A stretch of DNA of 64,000 nucleotides from NCBI RefSeq assembly GCF_003346715.1, contig NZ_QQPQ01000001.1:1-64000 (forward strand), written 5' to 3'. Made by a program: the position numbers and the translations under genes. The notes under the pieces were generated by a model. The model worked only from the letters and a program-made list of their open reading frames with translations. It made no database searches and had not been told where the DNA came from. This document shows, one piece after another, positions 1 through 7,709 of this stretch. Each line of letters starts with the position of its first letter. Position 1 is the stretch's first letter. Source of the stretch: Oceanispirochaeta sp. M1. Its GTDB lineage: Bacteria > Spirochaetota > Spirochaetia > DSM-2461.

Positions 1-160
1 ATCTGAAATTGGTCTGTTGACCGGTGGTAAAACTTTCCTTAACTGTGATTCTCTGAATCCTAAACTGTATCTCATAATTGAATATCTCCTTAAAAAGTTG
101 ATGCTTCAACTATGTTGACACATAGGGCCCCTTCACCTATATCATAAACGGTCATACTTT
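1..160. other. Left edge: possible outer flank of an IS21-like remnant
   Basis: No gene is visible here. A string beginning TGTTGACACATAGG at 113 lies just beyond the end of the istB remnant. The 5'-TG start and its position fit the terminal end of an IS21-family element, but the opposite end was not found, so this is only a suggestion. Positions 1-112 hold nothing I can name. Confidence 0.25.
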
Positions 161-590
161 TTAAAGAGCCTTCCTGTATGATTTCCCTTTTATAATTACC
201 CTGTGAGCATTATGAAACAGTCGGTCAAGCAGAGCCACTACCAATAAAACTTTTGCCGGTACCAGTGGGTCCAAGGATAAGAATGTCTTTACTCTGTTCT
301 ATCCAACTTCCATCAGATAATCTTAAAATCATATTCTTATCTAAATTGCGATCCTTCCGGTAATCTAACTCTTCAATAGATGCTTGATACCGGAATCCAG
401 CAGCCTTGATCAGTCGCTCCTGTTTTCTGATGATCCGGTCCTCCCATTCCATGTCTACCAGTTGGGTGAGAAGCTCATCTATTGTAAACTTCTGATTCAT
501 CCCGGTTTCCAGAATACTCTGAAAAGCTCTGGACATGCCGTGCAACCTCATTTCATCCAATTTTGACAGGGTAGCTTGGTTGTTGTTCAT
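161..590 (-). pseudogene. istB: IS21 helper ATPase IstB, internally deleted
   Basis: IstB is the AAA+ helper of IS21 transposition. The first ~115 codons are intact and IstB-like, with the N-terminal helical region and a Walker A motif GPTGTGKS at about residues 107-114. Soon after, the frame stops (TGA near 225). In the next frame the codons just beyond read ALLDRLFHNAHRVIIKGKSYRKAL and end at 161-163, which is the usual IstB C-terminus (first 20 residues of that tail are ALLDRLFHNAHRVIIKGKSY). Intact IstB is about 250 residues, so roughly 100 residues holding Walker B and the sensor motifs are gone and the two halves are out of frame. It cannot be functional. It lies directly downstream of the chimeric transposase remnant, the normal istA-istB order. 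Confidence 0.85.
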
Positions 591-601
591 ACTCTTTTCT
601 C

Positions 602-1000
602 CTATTGATAATATTTTTCTCCACGTATGTTGGGGGATTGTCTGGAATTAGATACAGCTGAGCCTCCTCTGAGAAGGGCTGCAATCTTCTCAGAATCAAT
701 CCGGTCATTCTTTGTCTTACCACCGCTTATAGCTTTCATACAGAGAGCATGTCCAAGTACGAAGGGGATGTTGTGTTCTATGCATAAATTTGAAATCCAG
801 TAACAGGTAAAAATGCATTCAACACAGACAACGATATCCTCTTTGTAAGGGTTAATTGCTTCAAGGAAATCATCAGGGTCTGTTTGTATATTTTTGTGAT
901 TGAGAATTTTCCCGCTTTGATCCATAATGCAAATGTTCATAACTTTGGTGTGGAGATCGATACCACAATAGTAGTGGTGTTGTTCTTTATAGAATCTCAT
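602..1000 (-). pseudogene. Chimeric transposase remnant: IS110 N-terminus joined to an IstA C-terminal tail
   Basis: Residues 1 to about 112 match the N-terminal DEDD (RuvC-like) half of IS110-family transposases: CGIDLHTK holds the first Asp, CVEC holds the Glu, and KTKNDRIDSEKIAALLRGG is the typical conserved stretch. Intact IS110 transposases are 300-400 residues and continue with a C-terminal Ser domain, absent here. The last ~20 residues (SPNIRGEKYYQ at the end) instead look like the IstA C-terminal tail. The stop lies 11 bases before the istB start, as expected for istA-istB. This indicates a recombination or deletion joining an IS110 element and an IS21 element in frame. The IstA assignment rests on a short tail plus context and is less certain than the IS110 part. 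Confidence 0.75.
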
Positions 1001-1070
1001 AAGGATACCTCCAAAATGGTTATTTGAGTATTAATTCTACTCGAAACCAGGGAGCCCTTAATGAGTAGCA
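858..1070 (-). repeat. IS110 left-end repeat, copy A
   Basis: This segment covers the first ~48 transposase codons plus about 70 bases of upstream terminal sequence (ending near AACCAGGGAGCCCTTAATGA). It is clearly similar, by eye roughly 80 percent identical, to 22432-22652 in the same orientation. Copy A is in frame; copy B is decayed. Confidence 0.85.
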
Positions 1071-1492
1071 ATGTATTGGAGTGGACAAACCCTTCGGGAC
1101 AGCTTTGCAACGCAATTCGGCGTTTTCTACAGCAAAATGGTATAGATCTCCATTACAAAACTCTTAGGGACATCATTTACGGATATTAGGCGTTCATATT
1201 GGATGGAATTGTAAACGTATATATGGTAATAAGTTAAACTTGAATAATGCGGCAATAAAATCATTCAGTATCAAAAGTTGACTGTAACTTAATTGTAAAC
1301 CAGGTCAAATCTATACAAGTAATCTAAGGAAAAACTTGAGAAATGTTATTCATGGTATGAAGAAGCATTTAGAAAATAAGAATGATTTGAAACCTCCGGT
1401 GATCGGGTCATTCCCTGGGGTAATAATTGGAATAAAACTATTTATTCACTTAATTGAATTAAAAACAATTTATTGCTATTCTCATTTTTATT
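1071..1492. other. Intergenic, no gene recognised
   Basis: About 420 bases between the IS110 end and the Crp/Fnr gene. It is AT-rich, especially after 1200. I see no coding region, RNA gene or convincing terminator. The first ~130 bases (to about 1200) are less AT-rich and may be the old flank of the insertion sequence. Confidence 0.5.
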
Positions 1493-2062
1493 ATGGATAA
1501 ACTTGAAAAGTATTTTTCAAAACATATGACTCTATCATCAGATTTAATAGCCAAGTTTAGAAAGGCTCATATTATTAAAGAATATAAAAAAGGCTCTCTT
1601 ATATTAATTCAGGGAGAAATATCAAATGAAACCTTTTTTATTTTGGAAGGATGTGTCAGAAGTTATATAATTGATAATTGCGAGGAAAAAACGATAGAAT
1701 TCTATATTGAGGAAGATCCTGTAATACCTTTGAATTACGGTCAGAATGTAGAATCTGTTCATTATTTGGAATGTATTGAGGATACAATTGTCGTTGTATC
1801 CAATGAAGAAATAGAAGAAAAAATGTTAAATGAATTTCCGGAACTGAAAGAAGCTAGTAGAATTTATTCAAAAAAACTTATTGAAAATCTTCAGAACAAG
1901 TTTACAGAATATAGAATATCTACCCCGGAAGAAAGATATAAGTATTTCTTATTTAATAAACCTCAGCTGGTTAACAGGATTCCTCAATATCTATTAGCAA
2001 GTTACCTGGGAGTAAAACCGGAATCATTAAGTAGAATAAAAAGACGTCTATCAGGAAAATAA
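1493..2062 (+). CDS. Crp/Fnr-family transcriptional regulator
   Basis: A 189-residue protein with a cyclic-nucleotide-binding-like beta-barrel (about residues 25-115, including KKGSLILIQGE and FFILEGCVRSY) followed by a C-terminal helix-turn-helix (about 160-187: IPQYLLASYLGVKPESLSRIKRRL spans the helices; the recognition helix is near KPESLSRIKRR). The shape and motifs match the short Crp-like regulators frequent in Bacteroidetes. The cNMP-binding residues of true Crp are not evident, so the ligand is unknown. There is no recognisable Shine-Dalgarno before the ATG and the gene is very AT-rich, unlike most genes in the window, which hints at acquisition from elsewhere. It stands alone between the IS debris and the hydrolase gene 100 bases downstream; its target cannot be inferred. 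Confidence 0.85.
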   Translation: MDKLEKYFSKHMTLSSDLIAKFRKAHIIKEYKKGSLILIQGEISNETFFILEGCVRSYIIDNCEEKTIEFYIEEDPVIPLNYGQNVESVHYLECIEDTIVVVSNEEIEEKMLNEFPELKEASRIYSKKLIENLQNKFTEYRISTPEERYKYFLFNKPQLVNRIPQYLLASYLGVKPESLSRIKRRLSGK

Positions 2063-2161
2063 AACAGTATTTTATTTAGATCTTAACTCAAGTCAATGAA
2101 GCAGCTAATTAAAACCTCTACAGTATAGAAATATATTGGATTTAAATTTTAGGAGTTTTAT

Positions 2162-3268
2162 ATGACAAAAAAAATGAGTATAAATTTAATGGAGAACCCC
2201 GGAGCAAGTTCCGAGGTCTCTATGTTCGGAGAGGGCTGGTCGCAAAGAATACATGGCCTTCATTCCCGAGCTAAGCTTCGGAGTACTCTGGCCGGTCGAA
2301 TAAAAAATAAGGCAAAAATGAAAGCTGTAATGGTAATTTTAGTGATTACTTTTTTTATCTCCTGTACAACAAACAGTCCACAGGAAATAAATGAAGCCAC
2401 TGATAAATCATTAGAGCTAGAGCTTTCTAAACCTGCGGATCTGTCAAATGAACAGATAGAAGATAAAATGAGTACAGGTTATGTAACAGTTAATGATCAG
2501 GAGTTATATTACGAGGTTCATGGTACGGGAGAACCGCTGATTTTGATATGCGGTTTAAGTATGGACTTAACGGCACATATGGCTTATCTGCCGATCTTAT
2601 CGGAACAATTCCAGGTAATTATTTTCGATAACCGGGATGCCGGGCGGAGCTCAAAGGCCAAAAGTCCATATACAATAGCCGATATGGCCGAAGACACTGT
2701 CGGGCTCATGGATGCATTGGGTCTTGAGTCGGCACATGTATTAGGTGGATCTATGGGAGGTACTATTGCCCAGGAGTTGGCCATTCGGTACCCGGACAGA
2801 GTAAATAAGCTGATTCTGAGTGCAACCATTAGTAAAGCGACACTTACACTGGACAGCTTTACCACGCTTATGAAATTTATTAAGAAGCATGACCAAAATA
2901 ACGAGATAATCCCGCTGATGACCCTGCTAACCACTATGACAGTGAGTTTTTCAGAAAATGAAGAAATGGTTAAACAGATAATTGGTATGTCTAAGAATCC
3001 TCCTTATCCCCAATCCTTTGATGCTCTTGCTCGTCAGGTAGAGGCCATTCTTGGATTCGATGCCCTTGACCGGCTTCCTATGATAAAAGCACCGACATTG
3101 GTGCTGGCTGCAGACCAGGATATCTTAACCCCGCCGTCAGAGGCCCGAAAAATTGAGGCCGCGATTCCTGGAGCCGAGCTTCAGATTCTTGAAGGAGGAG
3201 GTCACGGATTTATGTTTGAGATCTCGGAGAAATCCAACAAGGCTATCATAGAATTTTTAAATAAATAA
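2162..3268 (+). CDS. Alpha/beta-hydrolase lipoprotein with an odd N-terminal extension
   Basis: From about residue 105 this is a standard alpha/beta hydrolase: oxyanion region near LILICGLSMD, nucleophile elbow GGSMGG (Ser in VLGGSMGGTIAQ), acidic residue in AADQDILTPP and catalytic His in EGGGHGFMFE. An internal Met at 2318 begins MKAVMVILVITFFISC, a lipoprotein signal peptide with a lipobox Cys, so the mature protein is probably membrane-anchored outside the cytoplasm. However, the good Shine-Dalgarno (AGGAG at 2151) serves the ATG at 2162, 52 codons earlier. Those 52 codons are richer in G+C and Arg than the neighbours and look inserted between the ribosome site and the original start. Either start is possible; I give the longer one. 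Substrate unknown. Confidence 0.8.
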   Translation: MTKKMSINLMENPGASSEVSMFGEGWSQRIHGLHSRAKLRSTLAGRIKNKAKMKAVMVILVITFFISCTTNSPQEINEATDKSLELELSKPADLSNEQIEDKMSTGYVTVNDQELYYEVHGTGEPLILICGLSMDLTAHMAYLPILSEQFQVIIFDNRDAGRSSKAKSPYTIADMAEDTVGLMDALGLESAHVLGGSMGGTIAQELAIRYPDRVNKLILSATISKATLTLDSFTTLMKFIKKHDQNNEIIPLMTLLTTMTVSFSENEEMVKQIIGMSKNPPYPQSFDALARQVEAILGFDALDRLPMIKAPTLVLAADQDILTPPSEARKIEAAIPGAELQILEGGGHGFMFEISEKSNKAIIEFLNK

Positions 3269-3320
3269 ATTGGCAGGGAGCAATCAATTCCAGCTGTTCA
3301 TGAATGTTGTTCCCCGCCCG

Positions 3321-3347
3321 CCAGCGGCTCCCTAACCTGACCGCTGG
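3321..3347. terminator. Inverted repeat between convergent genes
   Basis: CCAGCGG (3321-3327) and CCGCTGG (3341-3347) form a 7-bp perfect stem with a 13-base loop between the convergent hydrolase and CHAT genes. No clear T-run follows, so a terminator role is only plausible from its position. Confidence 0.35.
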
Positions 3348-3459
3348 TGCTGCCGCTGATTATCAACCGGTAACATCATCAATGAATCCGTAGAATCTCC
3401 TCCTGTCGACATTAGTCGGGAAATCCTTTGAATCGATTATATTACATTACTAAAAAAAA

Positions 3460-5883
3460 CTATTCCCCATAAAAAACAAATGGTGCCCAGAAAAAAGGAT
3501 CATCATAAACCCCTGCGTTTATAAAATTTCGTTTCATTTCCGCCATGGCCTGATAATAAGGCCGGCCACTTTTTATCAGTTCATAAAATCCTGTCATAAA
3601 ATCGCTTGTTGAAGCATCTGCTACCTGCCACAAAGAGACCGACATACTATTTGCACCTGCAATTAGAAATGCCTGTGACAATCCGACAACTCCTTCTCCT
3701 CCATAGATTTTACCAAGTCCTGTTTCACAGGCGGAAAGATTTACAAAATCAGCTTCAAATTTCAGATTTGCAATTTCAGGGACACTCAGATAACCATCAT
3801 AATTACCCAGATTATTTTGAGAAAGAACTATAGCTGATAAATCAGGCTGTTCCGGTAAAACAAAACCATGTGTTGCAAAATGAATTATTTTATATCTTCT
3901 TAATTCATTTTTTGTAGACAATGATTTTATCATAGATTCACTTGCATCATCTCCGGTTAATAAATCCGATTCTGGAAAATACCTGCCTATATTTCGGATT
4001 TCTTCAAGAGTACCGGATAGATCCTTCCAGCCTTCTTCAAAAAGGGAATTATAGACAGAATTATTTAAGGAGTTTGACTCTACCTGATAATGAGCCCCTC
4101 CTATACCCAATAAATCCATACGGTCCGACGGATAGTTTCTTTGACTTATTAATTCGGACACAGCAAGAGACTGAACGTATGAAATATCGTACTGTTCAAT
4201 CAGGTATCTGCCGTCGGGCATGGTTAGAGTCTCAAATGGAAGAAAAGCCAAAATACCATCGGGTATAATTATCAAATGTTTTTTGTCTTTAATATATTCT
4301 TCAGCCGGTCCTATCAGATAATCATACAATAATCTTCCGACTTCCCGTATCAACTGAGAGTTCCCGTTATATGAAAGCAGCATACGGTAATATTTTATTA
4401 AATCTTCAAAATTTATTACTAGAGTGGGTTCTTCATGATTTTCTTTTCCTGATACGGTAATCCCCCTCCGGCGGGAGGATTCAAGCTGTTTGAAATGATT
4501 TAAAGTCTGGTCAGAAAGTTGTGACAGAATAGTCTCAGGTATTGCAAATGTACCATTTATTGTGTCTTGTGTGATACTAATTATTGAAAGCCAGGGTAGA
4601 GCGCTGCCGCCGAAATTTAAGATTGCCTGTTCTTCGCTTAGGGTTTTCTGATAATTTAATACTCCGCTGAACTTCAGGGCCCCTTCTTCCCTGTTCTCCT
4701 GAAGCTGCTCCCTTAAATACTTTGTCGAAGCAAACTCCAGGGCATTAACAGTTTTCTCGAAATCTTCAAGAAGGAGATATGTTGTCGCCAGCCATTGATA
4801 GACATGAACTTCTGCCGCCAGATAATCCAGGCGGTCTTTTCCTGTCGCCGAGAGACGCAGCTTCTCTTTATTCTCTATTGCCCTTAAGAAATATGGAATT
4901 GCAGAATTATAATCCTCGAGATAATTATATGCCAATCCTATGTTAAACAGACAAACCGATGCATCTCCTACACGCTGGTTGGCTTCTGCAAGGGGTAGTG
5001 CTCTTTGATAAAATTCCAGAGCCCTGCTGTATTCACCCTGAATGTGTAAAGCACCGCCGATATGAATCAGCAGCCGGAGTTCTACCAATACATTCCCCTG
5101 TTCCTTTGCAACTTTCAGGGCTTTATAATAATAATCCAGAGCAGTTTCAGGTTCGTTTTTCTGAAAATATGCAATGCCGAGGCTGTTTAAAAGGGCCCCA
5201 TAGAATCTGGATTGAATAATCCCTGGTCTATCCAGAAGACGTAAATAAGTTTCTATGGCCTCATCCATTTCATATCGAGCATGATGGATTTTACCTAAAG
5301 AAATTTGTAATGAAATAATGTTTTCCTCTACACCATTCCGGGTTGCGTAATCCAGTGCCAGTAAATAAAATTCTTCTGCAGTATCATATTTCCCCCAGGC
5401 ATAATCTATATTACCAAGTCCTTCATAAACTCCTGGATAATATTCAATACTTGTAGAATCCTCTAATAATATTAATACGGAATTATACAGTTCATAAGCC
5501 TGTGACCACAAATCGTGAGCATAATAGGTATTGGCCAGATGTAGAGTGGCACTTAGAGTAATGTCTTTAATATCCTGTATTTTTGCCTTTTTTACAGCTG
5601 CCTGCAGCTCAGGAATAGCTTTTTCATAATCGAATAAATAGTAATATGCGATTCCCTTCCATAAAGCTGCATAAGCAGAATTATCATATGAAGGGGGCTG
5701 CAGTTCATATAATTCCTTCGCAGTCTGAAGTAGAGGAATTGCTCCTGCATAATCTCCCTGCTGAAATAATTCTGCACCTTTCTGAAATTGTGTGTCTGCC
5801 TTTCGCAGCTGTTTTGTATTTTGGGCTGGAAGCAGCTGGAGGGGGAGTAGTAAGCATAAAAATATGTGACAGCGTTTTATCAT
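3460..5883 (-). CDS. Secreted TPR-CHAT domain protein (caspase-like peptidase family)
   Basis: An 807-residue protein. The first ~20 residues (MIKRCHIFLCLLLPLQLLPA) form a signal peptide. Residues ~25-390 are repeated tetratricopeptide units (Tyr/Ala-rich helical pairs such as YYKALKVAKEQGN and YQRALPLAEANQR). The C-terminal ~280 residues are a CHAT domain, a clan CD caspase-like fold: catalytic His in HFATHG (His672) and Cys in LSACETG (Cys719) are both present, followed by the conserved GGEGVVGLSQAFLIAGA and SLWQVAD stretches. So it is likely an active peptidase of unknown target, placed outside the inner membrane by the signal peptide. It is monocistronic, convergent with the hydrolase. 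No CRISPR or gasdermin-like partner is visible nearby. Confidence 0.85.
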   Translation of the reverse strand: MIKRCHIFLCLLLPLQLLPAQNTKQLRKADTQFQKGAELFQQGDYAGAIPLLQTAKELYELQPPSYDNSAYAALWKGIAYYYLFDYEKAIPELQAAVKKAKIQDIKDITLSATLHLANTYYAHDLWSQAYELYNSVLILLEDSTSIEYYPGVYEGLGNIDYAWGKYDTAEEFYLLALDYATRNGVEENIISLQISLGKIHHARYEMDEAIETYLRLLDRPGIIQSRFYGALLNSLGIAYFQKNEPETALDYYYKALKVAKEQGNVLVELRLLIHIGGALHIQGEYSRALEFYQRALPLAEANQRVGDASVCLFNIGLAYNYLEDYNSAIPYFLRAIENKEKLRLSATGKDRLDYLAAEVHVYQWLATTYLLLEDFEKTVNALEFASTKYLREQLQENREEGALKFSGVLNYQKTLSEEQAILNFGGSALPWLSIISITQDTINGTFAIPETILSQLSDQTLNHFKQLESSRRRGITVSGKENHEEPTLVINFEDLIKYYRMLLSYNGNSQLIREVGRLLYDYLIGPAEEYIKDKKHLIIIPDGILAFLPFETLTMPDGRYLIEQYDISYVQSLAVSELISQRNYPSDRMDLLGIGGAHYQVESNSLNNSVYNSLFEEGWKDLSGTLEEIRNIGRYFPESDLLTGDDASESMIKSLSTKNELRRYKIIHFATHGFVLPEQPDLSAIVLSQNNLGNYDGYLSVPEIANLKFEADFVNLSACETGLGKIYGGEGVVGLSQAFLIAGANSMSVSLWQVADASTSDFMTGFYELIKSGRPYYQAMAEMKRNFINAGVYDDPFFWAPFVFYGE

Positions 5884-6129
5884 AATTTACCTGCTTATCA
5901 ATTTTTATAATATGGAAAAACAAAACATCCTAAAGCAAGAAAACAGAGCTCGGTCAGCAATAGCGGAATTGAAAGGAATTGCGAATATAATCCCTAACCA
6001 ATCAATATTAATAAACTCAATTATTTTACAAGAACAATACATCAATAAGCTATGTTTATCATAAAACTATTCAGAAAAACTATCTGGAAGTACACCATTT
6101 TTTTTACTTTCCTTTCGTCTTCCAAGGCT

Positions 6130-7656
6130 TCAGAATTGTAAATTCAACTCATCTAGAACTCTGTCTATTTCCGGTTTTAGGGTGGCTATATAGTGACTAT
6201 AATCCACCTCCACATCTTCTGAAAAGACAATGATCCTTTTGATCTGTTCGAAAAAATTGCTGCTATGGGCGGATGAAAGATTGAAGGCATATTCAGATTT
6301 AGCGGTGCCGTTGAAGAACTGATAATCGAGATCAAATACTTTTCTGGACTTTGACTCCATACGGATAGTCCTGTTCCGGATGAACATCTCCTTTGTTTGG
6401 GAGGGAATATCCGGGGAGGTATAAAAGGAATCGAGTCCATTTTCGACTAACCTGCTGTAAATCTCAATATTCGGATTATAGTTGCTGCTCCCCATATTCT
6501 TTTCATTTGATCCATCCTTTCCCTTTGATCCAGCAATGAAATCCAACATCCGTAAGATTGTATCCATCTTGGAATCTGAAAGATGAGAGGGGAAAATAAA
6601 TGATGACCAGAAAGAAGCCTCCTCATAAGCCCAAGGCTCTCCATCGCTGTTGACAATTGTCATATAAGCCAGTGACTGATAGGGATCTTTTTGCGGATAC
6701 ATACCCTTGAAAACTTCGATATACTTATCCAGATTATCCAGGGGGAGGTTATCAAATATTATTCCCACTCTTCCCGATCGGAAGAGGTCAACCGCAGAGC
6801 TGTAGTCGGCTAAATAAAATTCTGGAAAATAGACTCCCTCCTGGTACATACGCTGCATAAATTTAATACCATCAAGGGTCTCTTCATCATAGCCCGTCCA
6901 GACATACTCTCCATCTCGCTCCACAAACTCCATTGGAGGATTGTTAAAGGCTCGCAGTATTTCCCCGAATCCCCAATTCACTTCTGCATAACCTATGGTT
7001 TTGCCGGGTCCATTTTTTCCCGGGTCATATTCCACAAAAGCTTCGGCCAATTTAAAGAACTCTTCGATGGTATAGGTCTCCCTATATAGCCCAAGCTCTT
7101 CCGCCCAGTCTCGTCTGTAAAGAAAGTCAACCGGAGCGGTCTTACCATCTCCGGGCATATCACCACGATATAAGGGCCAGACATAGTATTCGGAGTCCAC
7201 CTTGATTCGGTCATATTCAGACATTTTGGATGATAGTGCTTTCAGATTTGGATAACTTTCCAGATCAGGAAGGGGGCGAATCAATCCCTCATTGACCCAA
7301 TTCTTCAGGACCGCCATTTTAAAGGGCCGAAAATCCCATTCGATCATATCGGGTACATCCGGGGAGGTGAGGGAAAGAAAAACCTGCTCGTCCCAATTCT
7401 CAAAGGACAAGCTCTCAAAAACAATATTAACAGCGAATTTTTCCATGATTATTTGTTCAGCCTGACTTAAAACTTGGGGGTCTTCCATTCTTAGATCGTG
7501 TCCTATCCATTGAATTGATAAAGTTGTTAAGGACGTTTCGTCTTGTACAGGCTCCTCTTGCTGTCTGCACACCGGTAACAGCAAGAAAAAAAGGAGTAAT
7601 ATAATAATTTTAATTGAAGAGAATCTTTTCTTCATAGCAGACAATCTTATATCCAT
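6130..7656 (-). CDS. Extracellular solute-binding lipoprotein (LplA-like), last gene of mannoside locus
   Basis: A 508-residue binding protein of the large LplA/YtcQ type used by CUT1 oligosaccharide importers. The N-terminus has a hydrophobic stretch ending LLLPVC, a lipobox, so it is a lipoprotein. The body shows the family features (EYYVWPLYRGD, DFLYRRDWAEELGL, FMQRMYQEGVYFPEF). The ATG at 7656 abuts GAGG, which is too close for a good ribosome site; the Met eight codons on (7635) gives MKKRFSS and a tidier signal peptide, so the start is uncertain. It follows the YesM kinase gene by 53 bases and seems to be a second receptor for the same importer, or a sensor partner for the kinase. No terminator was recognised downstream. 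Confidence 0.85.
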   Translation of the reverse strand: MDIRLSAMKKRFSSIKIIILLLFFLLLPVCRQQEEPVQDETSLTTLSIQWIGHDLRMEDPQVLSQAEQIIMEKFAVNIVFESLSFENWDEQVFLSLTSPDVPDMIEWDFRPFKMAVLKNWVNEGLIRPLPDLESYPNLKALSSKMSEYDRIKVDSEYYVWPLYRGDMPGDGKTAPVDFLYRRDWAEELGLYRETYTIEEFFKLAEAFVEYDPGKNGPGKTIGYAEVNWGFGEILRAFNNPPMEFVERDGEYVWTGYDEETLDGIKFMQRMYQEGVYFPEFYLADYSSAVDLFRSGRVGIIFDNLPLDNLDKYIEVFKGMYPQKDPYQSLAYMTIVNSDGEPWAYEEASFWSSFIFPSHLSDSKMDTILRMLDFIAGSKGKDGSNEKNMGSSNYNPNIEIYSRLVENGLDSFYTSPDIPSQTKEMFIRNRTIRMESKSRKVFDLDYQFFNGTAKSEYAFNLSSAHSSNFFEQIKRIIVFSEDVEVDYSHYIATLKPEIDRVLDELNLQF

Positions 7657-7709
7657 CCTCTTTAATTTTACAAGGAAAATTTATATAAATGATAAACGTG
7701 TGTCTCATT

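Noticed and set aside
3460-5883. CHAT protein as part of a CRISPR or gasdermin defence system
   Set aside because: No Cas, gasdermin or NLR-type gene is nearby and the protein has a signal peptide.
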